A DNA stretch of 64,000 bases, taken from NCBI RefSeq assembly GCF_030867145.1, contig NC_134421.1:25489979-25553978 (forward strand), written 5' to 3'. Below the pieces are notes generated by a model. It was not told the DNA's origin. It saw only the letters and a program-made list of their open reading frames with translations, and did no database searches. Of the stretch, positions 47,961 to 62,406 are shown piece by piece (position 1 is the first letter of the stretch; every line of letters begins with the position of its first letter). Both the position numbers and the translations under genes were made by a program. The stretch comes from Opisthocomus hoazin. Its lineage: Eukaryota > Chordata > Aves > Opisthocomiformes > Opisthocomidae.

Positions 47961-48707
47961 TGTGGGTTTGCGTGGCAAGATTTTGGTAGCAGCGGGGCTA
48001 CAGGAGTGGCATCTGTGAGAAGCTGCTAGAAGCTTCCCCCATGTCTGATAGAGTCAATGCCAGCCACCTCCAAGACTGACCCACTGCTGGCCAAGGCTGA
48101 GTCATCAGTGAAGGTAGTAAAGCCTCAGTGATAACATATTTAAGAAGGGGAAAAAACTGCTGGGCAATAGCAGCAGGGAGAGGGGGCTGAGAATGTGTGA
48201 AAGAAACAACTCTGCAGACAACAAGGTCAGTGAAGAGGGAGGGGGAGGATGTGCTTCAGGCACCCGAGCAGATATTCCCCTGGAGCCTGTGGACAAGACC
48301 ATAGTGAGGAAGGCTGTCCTTCTGTAGCCCACGGAAGTTAAGGGTGGAGCAGATATCCACCTGCAGCCTGTGGAGGACCTGACACCAGAGCAAGTGGATG
48401 CCCGAAGGAGGCTGTGACCTGGTGCAGAGCTCGCACTGGAGCAGACTCGTGGCCGGACTTGTGGACCCATGGAGAGAGGAGCCCATGCTGGAGCAGATTT
48501 GCTGACAGGACTTGTGACCCCGTGTGGGATCCACGCTGGAGCAGCCTGTTCCTGAAGGACTCACATTGGAGAAGTTCATGGAGTCCATGTCCCTACCTTG
48601 ACCCATAAGTCTTTCACCATATTTTTTCTCCCTTGTCCAGCTGAGGAGGGAGAGTGACAGAGTGGTTTTAGTGGGCACCTGGCCTGCAGCCAGACTAAAC
48701 CATGACA
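47961..48707 (+). repeat. LTR, same family, copy 2, middle deleted
   Basis: It starts TGTGGGTTTGCGTGGCAAG and ends CCATGACA, so both termini are preserved. About 48577 is a deletion joint: upstream matches copy 1 up to GGAGAAGTTCATG, and downstream is U5-like sequence with GTCCAGCTGAGGAGGG. The AATAAA block of copy 1 is missing. The flanks GGGAGT and GAGGGT are similar but not identical, so no target duplication is claimed. By eye the two copies differ by a fifth or more, which suggests independent insertions. Confidence 0.85.
48136..48145 (+). promoter_or_regulatory. TATA-like element in LTR copy 2
   Basis: ATATTTAAGA lies about 175 bp into the LTR. Copy 1 has the weaker ATATCTAAGG at the corresponding place. 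Promoter role inferred only from position and composition. Confidence 0.4.
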
Positions 48708-51700
48708 GAGGGTTAACATATTCACAGTCTTTAGTTGTAATACAGTTAGGATAAGCTGAGTTGGATCCTAGCGTTCATATCTCTCCTCTAATTCACATAT
48801 CAAATTCTGCAATCATTTTGTCTAGATGATGAGTGTTTTGATTGTAACAATGTGAGGAATACCCATCAGAGTCACTTTAATTTTGACAGCTTTGCAATTG
48901 TTTATGGTCTGACTCCTGAAGCAATTTGTTCAGTGGAAATGCAGAGGTGGCTAATACATACTGCTACCAGTGAATTTCTTCAAATGAGTCTAGAGATACT
49001 GCTTTGGTGTTTTATTGGAAGTGTGGGGCTACTTGGTCCTCAGAGAGAACTTGTGGAAAGGGGAATAGAATAACTTGTTCTCCACATCCAGAGATGGCTG
49101 ATTAACTTTCAGTACTTGTAAAGTTAGAACTAGCTGTGCTTTGTGCCAGCTTTCCCTTTGCTATATTTTCATTATATATGACATTTAGATTTGTTATAGT
49201 CTATTAGCTTACAGCTGTGGGCTGATAAGAAGGAATTTCATCAAAATATAAACCTCAAAAATGAAAATCTGAAAATCTGAAATGACAAGATTGTCACAGT
49301 AACTTTACCTTAATTACAGCTCGAAGAGCTGTGGTGGCGGCAAGTAGTTGCAAAGCACTGAAATGAAATCAATGGTGAGTACCCAGTGGTAGTGCTTGAC
49401 ATTACAGAAATTACAAAATGATCTTCCTTTCTCGTTATAATTTTCAAAGCCTTACTGCTTTCCTTAAATTGCTGTCAAGTATGTTCTAAATGAGGTAAGA
49501 ATGATAATTTGTCTTCTCGGTGTACACTGCAGTCCTGACTGTCTGCAGCAGAACATGACCAGAACTGCCCAGATATAATGCTCTAAACAAAAAGTGGCAA
49601 CCTATTTCAACTGCATTAATTTATTGAGTTCATTTCACCTTTGATAGTTTAATTCAAAATAGAAGTTTACTATATTTATCAGTGATTGCCTCAAATATTA
49701 CTGAACACATGGTTTTCAGAAGCTGGTATTTTTATTTATGAAATCTATTTACGTGTTCACATAAAATTAATAAATATTAGATAAATAAATAAATTTAATT
49801 TATTGTTGGCTATTTCCATCCATTACTTCATTTTTCAAGAGATTGTCATCATCTTTCTACGGATTCCAGGCATCAAAAGCTCAGCCACTGCTAGCTAGTT
49901 GGGTTCCTGTGATGTCTTACTACCGAAGATAGTGTAGCTGATACAATGCTTGCATCTAGTAACAGGCACAGAGTTATATCCACAATGGACTCTGTTAATT
50001 ATTGAGAGCACAGTATCTAAAATTTAAGAACAAATTAATGAAGTGCTGAGAATACAGAAGTTGCACATGAGAGTAATTAAAATCTGCCCTTGAGTAGGGC
50101 AGATTTACAAGACTGAGGACTCTGGAGTTTTCTGGAAAGTATTCTCAAATCCAAGGGGACAAGAACTTTTCTCCAGTAGTCTTGTATGTTATTATTAAAT
50201 CACTTTGTGGACACTCTGACTCTTCCTCTTCAAAGATCTTTCTGCTTCTTATTTTTTCCTAATCTTGCTGCAGTATCTCATAGGTAGCTCTACTTCACTA
50301 AGACTGATGCCATTTTCATCACAAAATGAAAAAGGATTTCTATTTGTAAACACATTTCGAAATGGTTTTATGTTTATTTTCCCTCATATATCTGATATCT
50401 CTCTTTCAACAGACAAATAAGACTATACAAGAAAATTCATTAAAAAGTTTTTGGACCGGATGCTTTCTCGCTATGGATAGTGGTTTTTCTTCAAATCAAA
50501 ATGGAATCTGAATGTCAGGCCAAGAACACTGCTCCTGATGACTATCTTTGCTTTGTGTGAGACAAGTGGGAGCATCTCAGATGCTAAGGTCCCAGCCATC
50601 TGACACCCAACAGATTAGAAAAATGTTTACTTTCATATCGCTCATTGTAGATCCCAGAGGAGCAATAATTGCTTTGACATTAAACCTTATGTGTTAAAAT
50701 TCTGAATGTGTTTAGTTTACGAAACTTAGTAAAATTATAGCCCTTCAGATAACCTTGCAGTAATCTATTCTGAAGCTGCAAATGTATGGACCACGGCAGG
50801 GGTTAAAACTGAAAAGAATATTATGAGCCATAGATGTGTATGTTTTGGTAAATTGCACATAATTGCATCTACCTTTTGATCTGCTACCAAACAAGTGAAA
50901 ACGGCGAGTGCTTGCTGCGCTAGAAGGCATGAAGTGGAGTTTCACAAAGACATTAGAACGCTTAAAGGAGTCATTCAGGCTTACTAGACTGTATTGATAA
51001 ACTCTGTTGCTGACCATAAAGAATTCTACATGGATTTAGAAGTAATTTTGGAAAGATTGTTAATCTGAATGCTAGTACTTACAGGTACATTATAATTATA
51101 TTATATTGTATTATATAGTGTTACGTTTTTTTTCTGAATGTTTCCTATTATCTGCTGTGTATAGAGACTATGTCAAAAGGCAGTGTTACCAGATAAAATT
51201 TGGGATAGACCCACATCCAGACAACTGTTTTACTTTCTGTGAAAACAAATATCCTTGAGAAAACTTTGGGTAATTTACCAAAAATCCAGAGTCATCTGAT
51301 GATCTTCCCCAAAAGTGCACATATCTTGGCTCGAGACCTGATGGCTATCTACTGGCCTTCAAGGAATTTGTGCTTAAATGTTGTACTGTAGCAAAAGCAT
51401 TGCTCTCTTTCATGTCTTAGCATGAAGTATTTCCTTATTACATATCACAACACACATTCAGTCAGCTTTTTTTACGGCAATAGTGGAGTCGTTTGGAAGA
51501 CAAGTAATTTCAAGACTCTGTTCTAGTAGCATCTGAGTGTTATGTATAGGAAGACCTAATGGGAAATATCAGCAGCTTGAAAATATTCAGGCCTTCAAAT
51601 AGCACTGTTCCAAGAACAGTCTTGGATTTCTTTGTGTGAAATTCTGAGTATGCACTATCGCATGAGATGACATTTCTGGGTAATAGCCTGTTGTTGTTGA

Positions 51701-51923
51701 AGTTGGTGTGAATTCTGTTATTAAATTCCCAAAATTTTCATGATTCATAAATAAATGCAATTGTGGTTTTAAATTAACACATTGCAGAACAACTCAGGGA
51801 TAAAACTTTTGTATCTTTTATAAAATGAGGGATGATGAGGGTAAAAGTAGTTTAAATCATAAACGAACAAACTAATTTATTTACATAAGTTGTGTACAGG
51901 CACTCAGAATTTGTGCTGTGAAC

Positions 51924-51973
51924 CTATCTCTGAAACTGTAAGTAGACCCTGTCTCTGAAACTGTAACTAGACT
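51924..51973. repeat. Tandem duplication, period 25 bp
   Basis: CTATCTCTGAAACTGTAAG and CTGTCTCTGAAACTGTAAC are consecutive units, both followed by TAGAC. Confidence 0.85.
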
Positions 51974-54900
51974 ACCAGGCTATCTTGACTCACTGAGCTG
52001 TATAATGTGCACAGTTCTGAAAGTACCCTTGGGATACAATTTCAATACAGCATTTTACCTCCTACTTACCACTGCTTTGTTACAGAAATCGGGCTGACAA
52101 ATTTTCTGTGAAGCCAGGTGTATTCATTAGCTATAAAATGTTCTTGATGACCTGTTGATGAAAGCTGGTGTTACAGATTTTGTGAAGATAAAATTTTCTC
52201 AGATACACCTAATTTTGATGCTTGTAAATTAAATAGATCTTGATGTAACAAAGTGTCATTAAGTCTGTGGAATATGGAATGTGAAGCTTGTTCAGATGTT
52301 GACGACTGATTAAAAAAATATTTTGAAACGACTTGCAACCAGGCTTTTAACGCGAGAATACTCTGGAAGTTTCAGGTGTCATGAGTCACTAAACACAGAA
52401 GCAAAAGCTTATAAGCCTACAAGTACTGGCAGTACCACAAGTATGATGAACTTTCCATCCAAATTGTTGTGGGTGTTTTTGTCTGTTTGTTTGTTTTGTA
52501 TCCTATTCCTGTTGTAGACAGGGAGAGGAGGAAAGGCAATTCAGATTGTAGATGGTACTTCATCCTTAACTTCATCCTTAAATAGAGCCTTTGAAAGATA
52601 GTTAACTGCGAATTGCATAGGAGAAACCGTAGTTTCTTGGACAAAAATCACATCTTTATAAAGTTGTGTCATTTTGCATGTCCTTATTTAATGTGAGATG
52701 TTAGCTGTTCAGGTCAACTTTTGAGAAAACATGGCAGGCCTACAGGGCATATTGACTTTCAAAACTCATTTACAACATGAAAGGAGGCACCCTGTTTTGG
52801 GGGGAGGTTTTGAGGGGTTTTTTAATTTATTTTTCTGTGGTTGTCGAGATTTTTTATGGTGATGGCAATGGATTTTCTTTGGTTTTATGTTAACTTAAGG
52901 TTGAGTTAGGGTTAAGGAACTATTCTCTGTTTCTGAGTCAGAGTTTCCAGCTGTTTTGTATAAGGTGATTTTAAGATGGAGTGGTGAGAAGAAGCAGAAA
53001 ATATACCAAATTTCTGATAACATTATGGGAGTCCTAGTGCTGTGTAATGTACCTCTGTTATTTTACATACTGTCTCTGTTTCAACTTAAATATTTTGAAG
53101 AGAGCAAATAGTGAAAAGTACTTACTATTCAGAACATGTTCTTGAACAAAATTGTATTTTTTTTTTCTTGGACTTGATACTAAAATAATGAGCTTTATTC
53201 TTCTGTTCAGTGGTATTTCTCTCCTGATATTCTCTTTGGCAAGGCACACAGGGACATCAATCTTGCATTTAGCAGAGTGTCACAGCCTTCTTTACGCAGC
53301 ACAGTTCAGTACGAATGTTATCTATCTCATACCAGCTACCAAGACCCAAATGACTGCACCTCTGCAACCACATATTTACAAGTGAAAAAAGAGCAAAGTA
53401 ACTATTTATTCAGACAATATATTTTTATCATCATCTATCCTAATAGCTTCTACTTCTGTTGACTGATTATGAACATTTTCATCCATATCTTGTAAACTAT
53501 GCAGCACATCTTCTAAATTCAGCTCCTGATGATGCTAGGGAAGGGAGACAATGACATTTTTACTGGTTTAATTATGATAGACATAGATAAGGATAAAAAG
53601 CTTTGGCCTTTCTTCAATATGCATACAGAGGACAAGCTGCTGAGTACTTAAGAAAAGGCAAAAAATAAAGGGAGTCACAGTATATAGTATACAAAGTGTA
53701 GTAAAGCAGAGACACCTAAATCCCCACTTGTCTGCGTATTTTTCTTCCTCTTTGCAAGGGTAATATTGCCTTAATTAAGAAGGACAATAGCAATTAATTT
53801 TTAGTCATATCTTCTAATTATGTAATTCATGGACTGCATTCTTGCCCTTTGCTCATAGCTTAATTTCAACTGTACTGAGTAAAGAGCCTTTAACTTTTCC
53901 CAAAATAGTGTAACATCAGAGACAATTTTGTGATCTATTGGGACAGGGCTTCATTGAAAAACTAACAGTGCAATAGATATTGATTAGCCTGCTAGTGCTT
54001 ATAAACCTGACTCTTTTTGTGATGAGCTAATTACTAACATCAATATTAATAATTCTGGCTATTGCAAGGACAAAACTCTTACTGAAGGAGACATTAACTA
54101 TGAATGTAGGTGTGAAATATGACCATTGCATACTGTTGTTTACCAACTGATCTTGAATAGAATGTGAAATACATTAATATTTTTTTTACAATATTTTCCC
54201 ATAGCTTATTATATTTTTTCTTCATACAGACTACAGTTTTTTAAGGATAGAGATTTAGAATGCAAGAAATTACATATGTTTTTTTCTTAGAAGTCTATTT
54301 CAAAATATGCAGTATACAAGAGATACTTGGAAACACATTGGAATGCCAAGCACTGATTTCACGTGAATGAAAGCTACAAGAAGTTACCTGCTTTTCTCAT
54401 TTGTGATCATTTAGGTAGCAGCAGTTTCTTTGTTACAAGTCATCTTCAGCAAAAATACTCTTGTGGTGAGAACATTCTTGGAATTCTTGGAGATACTGGA
54501 AAGTTCTGTGCACATAGGTATAACAATTGTGTCTGCATTATTTTGGCAAGTTACTTGTCTCAAACATTGTTATGTATTGGAAGAATCAGCTGATTTATGA
54601 GTTAAATAAAACAGCTGTTAGTGATATGAAACTGGACACCATTATACTTCAAGAAGCTGAAACACTGCTTTACTGAATTGTCTTAATGAGTTGCTGCAAT
54701 TGGTAGTAAATTTGATTGAAGAAGAAGCAATAAACTTTGAAGTGATTATCAATGAGAACATCATTACAGGTTATATCTAAAACAGCACTTACAAACCTGA
54801 AAATTGTGTATCAAAATTCTTAAATGACTGAAAACATACTAACATGCTTGTAGGGCTGATTGCTGGGGATGTATCTCCAAGGTGTGCGCAATTTAGGCAG

Positions 54901-56005
54901 AAACTATGCATCTGTGCACACCTATGCCTAATCCCAACCTGGTATGTCTAAACCCAAACAAGAAAAAATACTTCAGCTATATCTCATTTTATTATTTCTT
55001 AGCACTGACTTCGTTGGGTATCTCAGTGCTCAGACAGCTGAGTTTTGTGAGTCCTGAGTACAGTGTGTAACTTCTGTTCAATAGCACAGTTTTGATACTG
55101 TGTATTCCTTTCTTGCAGCCGAATGCTTATTTTGTCTGTTTCGGTGTTAAAGTTCCCAGGGTGATTCTGGTCACTTGCATTTAAATGGTTTAGGCAGGGA
55201 AGGTTTTATCTAACCTGGAGTAGACTTTCTTATGTTCTCTAGCCTTTTATGTGTTTGTGTCTTTCAATATGTGATTCCAAGATCCTGGAAATAAATATCA
55301 AGTAGCTTTCATTTTCAAATGATAATGAATTCGGTTTTAATGAATCTAAGGGGAGTATTGACCAGGAAAAAAAAATATTCACCAGCCACTGTCAAGGGCT
55401 TCCAAGGTAGCACCACATACAGCACAGGGAGATCTGCGAAATGCATTGATGCTTACCTAGCAAAATGCCATGACTGTATTTCTTGCTTTTCAATGGCCTA
55501 TTAAAATGTTCTAAAATCATACTATAGATGCAAATATGACTGTTGAAGAAGGTTTATGAGCAACAGACATGTTACATTCACTGGGTTTAGCGTAAAGATC
55601 AGCAAGACAAGACCAGCAACAACATTGTTAGCAACAGACTAACCTAATTCACCACCATTATTTCTGTTTCATCAATTATTTAGAAGTTTTTGTGTTGTTA
55701 GAATAGTAGATTAGAGTACTATGATGTATATCTGTCTAGCAAGGAATCTGACATCAGGTTGGCAAGCCTGTGATGTCGGTATGTTTGAGTGTTGTCATGA
55801 AGCTGACAGTGAGTAGCATAAAGTGTACATCAGCCAGATGATCTTCAGGATGAGGGACAAATATAGGTGACACTCAGTCTTGAAGAAGGCTAGATCCAGG
55901 TTGTTTCTTTGAAAATAACTTTAGTGACAGAAAACTAATATACTGCGTTGTCACTTTATTGTCATGATCTTTATGGATTTCTTTAAAGAAATAATATTGC
56001 TTTTG

Positions 56006-56079
56006 ATCTAATAGGTTTACTAAAATATAGTGTTTATCTTTTATCTAATAGGTTTGCTAAAGTATAATGTATGTCTTGT
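56006..56079. repeat. Tandem duplication, period 37 bp
   Basis: ATCTAATAGGTTTACTAAA at 56006 and ATCTAATAGGTTTGCTAAA at 56043 begin two similar units. Confidence 0.85.
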
Positions 56080-59000
56080 ATTTCAAATGCAAGATTATGT
56101 GTTTTCTTTCAAGCACAAATAACCCAGTTTATGCTTCACTGTTTATTGTTTAGTAAGCTAGCATAATGGATATCTACGGTACTTTCACATTTAAAGTCTA
56201 GTGTGCTCTCTACTGACCAGTGTTAAATATTTATTATGGACAAATTTGATATTTATAAAATTTAATATTTTGAGGACACTAACAGATCAATAAGTCTGTG
56301 CAGATTTTTGGCTACGATTTGCACTGTGTGATGATGTACTTTAACGAGGTGAGCAGACTCCTCTATTGTCAGCTATTTTCTCTGAAACTTTACTTTAGAA
56401 ATGTACCAAATTAAAAAAAAAAGAAATTAAGAAGGAAGACTATACAAAAGATGTGTGCTATCAAGCCTTTAGAGTAAGATTCAATTTTGTTTCATGTAAT
56501 GTACCCTGTTGTAACTTATTTAATACATCCTTTCAGGCCATAATCTTGAGAATAGAACACTATCAAGCACGTTTCAGTGAAATACTGTTTAAAACGCATC
56601 CATATGTTTTGCACATGGGGTAAAGCATTTGCATCTGATTTGGTCAGAAGATAAATCAGAACTTGAACTTTCTTGGAAGAAAACGTTCTTTGTGCTGTGA
56701 AAGATGACATAGCAGGAACCACAGGAATATAACTGAACTCGTTAAGAATTCTTACTGAAATTACGTTAATATTACCAAACAAGCAAAAAAATGACAAGGA
56801 GTTTTAATATGAACTGGACAAAATAGTTTTGAGATATTATTTCTTGATCAGATGGTTTCATATAATCTTCAATTAGATTTAACGCATTCCGTTTAAATGT
56901 ACAGAAGAAGAATAATTGTATCTTTCAATTTACCTTTAATAAAGTTTACACAGAAAATTATGTAGAATGAAAATTTCTGTATTTGTTCCTGATGAGTTTA
57001 AAAGCCAGATGATATGGAATCTATACAGATTTAAATTTATTTTTTTGTGATGTGTATGTTTTATTTTGTTATATTGTCTGAACATAGATGACTTCATTAT
57101 GTTTTTTAACGGAATAGTTTTGAGAAAATTTCATATTGGGGATCTCATTACAGAATATGGAAAAGATCTAAAAGATATTGGAATATTTGAAATTTTTAGA
57201 GACTATATTAAACTAAATATACTTCACATTGTCATCATTTTTGCATTTCCTACACTTCACTATAATATTATTGAGCATCTACAAGTTAGTTGGTTGTACT
57301 GCAGATATTTAATCAAATACATAGGCTTTCAACTACAAAAGAATGTTTTGCTGTTATGCCATTAGACCTTTCAGAAATTGCTTGTATTATTATATTTCTA
57401 GTCCCTTATGTTGGTATTTCTTGGGAGGACCAATACTGTAATGGGAAAAGACGCTGCCTAAGGACTATAGTAGCCATCATCAGAAACACCACAACCATAA
57501 TATCCATTCATGCACAGATGTTTTTATTAGGTCCTAGAAGAATATTTAAGCATTGTGGAACTTTCATAATAATGAGAATATTTTAAAGCACATTGCTACT
57601 TGTACTGTCTGTCTGGTTCTATCATGTTCACCTGGGAGAAATCCTTCAGAATTAGTTGCCTCATAAGGAAACTAAATAGAAATTGGTGTCCTTAATTTCG
57701 AAAATCTCAAAGATTAAATGAGGGTGCTTGTTCTGCAACTAGAAGTACCTGAGCAGAGACATCTGTGTAATATCCTTAATACTACATAAGTGTATAGTCC
57801 TGGCAAATTTTTTTCTGGAGCAGAATATCTTTTAAATCAGTAATTATAGGATGTTAAGAAAGCATTTATGAGAAATACTAGAAGGAAATTAATATTTAAG
57901 ACTTCTAGTGAATACTGTAATTTAACAAACATGAAAAAAAAAATTTTCCTCATGTCTATTTTCTGTACTGTAGTTTCTAGACTGAACAGAAACGCTACCT
58001 GCCTCTTTCAATACCAGAAAAAAAGAAAAAGATAGAGTTACTACATAAATAACACAACTGTTTCAACTTCTAAACATTTTAAAAGGATAGTGAAACATTC
58101 CTTTCGAGGAAAAAAATCTTTCTGATACAAAATTCATCTTTTCCTATTACTGTGCTAAGAACATGCTACACTAATTCTCTATAGCTTATGCTGTGTGCTA
58201 CAACCAAAATTAATCATTTCTTCTCATCCAGCTTTGTCATTGCCAAGAAGAGGCTAATTAAACAGTTAATAACAGCTTTTTATTGAAGACGGTGTTCAGG
58301 AAAGGAGGATTCAAGTATGGATCTTTCTCAGTCAGCTTATTGTTCTGGCCTTAAATCTTTTTAAGCAGACTTTGGAGCTGCCTGAATTTATGTTTCAGTG
58401 TCCTAGATTTTCATGACTGACAGTACCCACTGAATAATCAGGGTTGAGGAGAATAGCTTTCTTATTCTTGAACTCCGGAAATAGTGAGAATTAAATCTGC
58501 TACTGTTCCCTCATTAAAATTCTCTGAACTTTGCATCTGCTAGTAGCAGCATGATAATACTTTTTTTAAAAGAATAAAATAAGAAATATCTGAACCTCAG
58601 ATTGAATATTGAGAGTTTCCTTCCATTTACTTTAGACTGGAAAAATATTGTCACAGAGAACTCACAAGCGCAGAATCCATGAGAATCTGGTAAGAAAAAA
58701 GATCTTGATTTTAATGATTTTAAGTGGCATTCAACAGTAAGCAGACAAGAAATTTTCAATTCTTTTTCAGAATACTTATTTCAGATGAATGTGTATTTTC
58801 CTTAGACACTGGTAAAATATTAGCCTAGTTATAGCCTGAACTCTGAACTCCTATATCAAACACAAATGTCCAGCTCAGAAAATTTTCACTGTCATATGAA
58901 ACAGTCATATGGAACTTCACCTGGAGAATGTAGAGCACTTCAAAGAATGCAGGCTAAAATCACATTTTGTGTCAGCTGTGCCACAAAATATTCTCAGGGA

Positions 59001-61084
59001 AAAGAAAAAAAAAAATCAGATTCATATATATTGCGTGAAGCTGGATGGAGGAGAGCAGAGAGTCTGAAACTATCACAATTTATAATACAGCATAACAAGA
59101 AGATGAGAAGAAAAGTTGTGATTAGATCTCTCAGTTCAAAGCTCTGATCTATTCCTTTTGGCAATGGAGTATCTCATTACAACTTTCTTAAAAAAACTCA
59201 AACACTGTCCAAGATATGCTATAGTTTTCTTATGAGAGGTAAAACTAATCAGAAAATAATTTTCTGATTTCCCCTTTCTTTGTCTCTTTTTAAAGTCTGC
59301 AGAAAGGATTAAAAATATGAAAGCTAATATTGTAGAAGAAACAAAAGCCTGGACACATTTATTTCAATTAGATCTCTGTTCCAAAAAGCCTATTAAAAAA
59401 AAAATAGACATCTGAGGCCCCTAAGTGCCTTTGGACACTTTTGAAAATTTTCCCTTAAACACTGATTACTGTGGAGTGCTACTTGCCTCATTAGGAATGG
59501 AAGTTTTTTGTTTTCTGGTAATGAGCACCAACAGACAAAGAAGACTCGTAAACTTGTCCTTGATTTCACTGACAATCCTTACTGTCCTGTCTTATTCTTT
59601 GCTGGCAAACTTGATCCTACATAGTTAATTACCTCTTATGATTTTACTGGCTAACCATTTAAGGGTCCCAGTCCTGTACAAAGCTTCCACACAAGCTGTT
59701 GTGCATTTCCTCTATACAAATCATGAAAACACAAAAAGACAACATTGCCTCCTGATATATAGAGGATCTGGAAGATTCGCTTACCTCTGTTGACTCTGCC
59801 CATGCTACAGAAATCATCACAGGACAATGCTGAGAACCATTTTCATACCCCTTCCATGCTAGGTGAGGGTCTGAAATATGTGGAGCCAATTGGAGCATGG
59901 TATAATAAAAAAGGAAAAGACTGAAAAAAAAGGGTATAATTAAGAAAATTAATCACTCTGTACTGATTAGTGAGATGCTTTTTTACTTCTGTCACAAATT
60001 CACTAAGGAGTGATGTCAAAGTCCTGCGGGTTCTATGTCACACTTCGCATTGCAAATAGTAGTTTCTCTTCCTATGCTTTTATTCTTTCTTGTCAGTCTA
60101 GATACAGCATTTGGATTTTCAACATAGTACCTTCATAAGCTCAGAATAAATGCATTTACTTAAAACTCATGACAAAATATATAGCTGCTTTAATTTCCTT
60201 GGTAATCAACATTAACAAGGATTGTTTTATAAGAAGTAAATTTCTTTTAGGGAGTTACCAGGAGGGAGAGCTAGGAATTGTTTTCCATTTATCACAAAGC
60301 TCATAGACAATTCTTCTACCAATTAGTCTGAATTTTAAGCCTGAATACATGTACTTTGTAAATAGCAGCAATAACACAACTGCAGGTGGGGAGTTTGTGC
60401 ATTCCTTTATCTACATTCATCATGTTCTGATGAATTCTTTTGTGGGTAGTGGGCTTCCTGTAGCAGAGACTTTAACCACAGGTCTTATTTCTGTTCCTTG
60501 GAGCAATTCCAGTTTGGGTAGGAACAAGTACCTGCACCTCTTCAGGTGCTGCAGTGGTTACCGGAATGCCATTAACTAAGCCTTCATTCCCAAAGACTTC
60601 CATTTCAGTACACTGTTTCATTTTCAGTACGTTTTTCCTGATGATGCTTGAGCGTAGCTCTTTTTGCAATTTTTAGCTGTGCTCTATGGAATCATTTTAT
60701 TTTTATTAAGATGGATTTAACTCTTTGTGCAGCCCCAGGCTGGGGTCAGCAGTTGTCACAAACATCCCTAGGCCGGGGTGGGCAATCCTCGCAAACTTCC
60801 GTCTCCAGAAACTGATAAAGATGCGTGAATTAAGCAGACTCCTAAATCAGGCATTATGCTTTGGGAACTTCCTCATCTTGATAAGGGAGTGTGAAAGACG
60901 AGCAAAACCCTGCAGAGGCAGTGTGTTGGCTAGCGAAACCCACCTTGTCATGAAGACAAGGAGATTAAGCACTTGCCTTCAGAGGGAGACTGTGAGACCA
61001 CCAATATACCCCCTTCCTCTCCCCCCCTCCCACAGACTCATTTTGGAGAACTTTCAGGAAGCTACAAGACAGGCACCAGAAGGG

Positions 61085-61092
61085 TATAAAAG
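61085..61092 (+). promoter_or_regulatory. TATA box of the LTR at 60.7 kb
   Basis: TATAAAAG, a near-ideal TATA element, sits about 360 bp into the LTR and 5' of the repeated GC-rich segment, as expected for the U3/R boundary. Confidence 0.65.
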
Positions 61093-61124
61093 GAGAGGGG
61101 GCCAGCACCTCGCTGTGCATTCCT

Positions 61125-61194
61125 GCCACCAGAGGACCCAGACCACCAGGTACACACCCGCCACCAGAGGACCCTGACCACCAGCTCAGAGACC
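61125..61194 (+). repeat. Tandem duplication in the LTR, period 35 bp
   Basis: GCCACCAGAGGACCC(A/T)GACC begins both units (61125 and 61160). Confidence 0.9.
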
Positions 61195-61521
61195 ACTGTT
61201 GAATCCAAGGGTAGTGACATCTTTTCTCTTATTTCTTCTCTTATCTCTCCTTTTGTTTCCTCTCCATCTCTGATTTTTTTGGCACATAAGGGTAATGTTG
61301 TTGTAAGTTTGTTCACTTGCTACATTCTGTGGTTTTGTGACATCAGACATTGTGTTGCTGAAACCTTTGCCAAGTCAATATCTGTTTCCAACCCCACTGC
61401 ACTAAAAGTAATGTTATGAAATTGTAACGTTGTCATCTTCTGTAATTCCACTGCCTTTTTGAGTAAAGCTTTGGTTTTAGTCAAGCTTCTTGGCCATTGT
61501 GGTGACTCTCAGTACCGCACA

Positions 61522-62068
61522 GAGAATTAAAAGGTTCACCTTCCCCTTTTGCTGATGAATAGGACAGGACATGCATGTACATGGATAATTAGAAATCTGG
61601 ATTTCCATATTGCATCCCACCTTTGACTGTTCATTCACTGTTGAAACATAATTTTCCCTGCAATGCTTTAAAATAGATGTAAACCATTCACAAAAGAGAA
61701 AGTATCAGATCTTCCTGTAAATAAGCAGTCAGTTGGATTTGAATAAAATCATACCGCAAGTCTGTTGAAAAGTGAGGTATTTTATACTGATACATGCATA
61801 GATCTTGAGTAGGAAAATTCCTATAAAGAGGACCTTCTATTCCTATTATTTAATGAAATTATGTAGAAAACTGAAGGCCTGGTGAAGTAAATTAAACGTA
61901 TTTTCCACAACTGCTGAGTTCAGAGCTCTGGATGAAGATGCAGGTTCAGCTCTGATAACTTATGAGGGTCAATGCTCTATACTAAGTCTTACCAAGCAGT
62001 GGTAGAGGGCAAAATCCCGTTTTTTGCAGTTGCAGTTATGGGTGTAAATTGCTACTAATAACCAAAAT
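61522..62068. other. AT-rich sequence between LTR and microsatellite
   Basis: Nothing recognised. Confidence 0.5.

Positions 62069-62406
<338 letters not shown>

Larger units (their letters stand above)
48708..60725. other. Long AT-rich stretch without recognisable gene
   Basis: About 12 kb with no exon, RNA gene or clear interspersed repeat recognised on either strand. Contains two short old tandem duplications (51924-51973 and 56006-56079). Conserved non-coding elements could be present but cannot be judged from one sequence. Confidence 0.5.
60726..61521 (+). repeat. Probable solo LTR of a second retroviral family
   Basis: A GC-richer block of about 800 bp stands alone in AT-rich DNA. It starts TGTGCAGCCCCAGGC and ends ACCGCACA, giving TG...CA ends. 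It has a TATA box at 61085-61092, a GC-rich repeated segment just downstream (61125-61194) and AGTAAA at 61462-61467 as a possible polyadenylation signal. No proviral interior adjoins it. Target duplications were not found, so the exact ends are uncertain. The 150-codon frame at 60725-61177 is probably incidental. Confidence 0.7.

Noticed and set aside
52891..52920. GTTAGGGTTAAGG, possible interstitial telomere repeat
   Set aside because: Only one exact TTAGGG unit is present with no tandem array.
60725..61177. 150-codon plus-strand frame
   Set aside because: It coincides with the LTR at 60.7 kb and crosses its promoter. No domain was seen.
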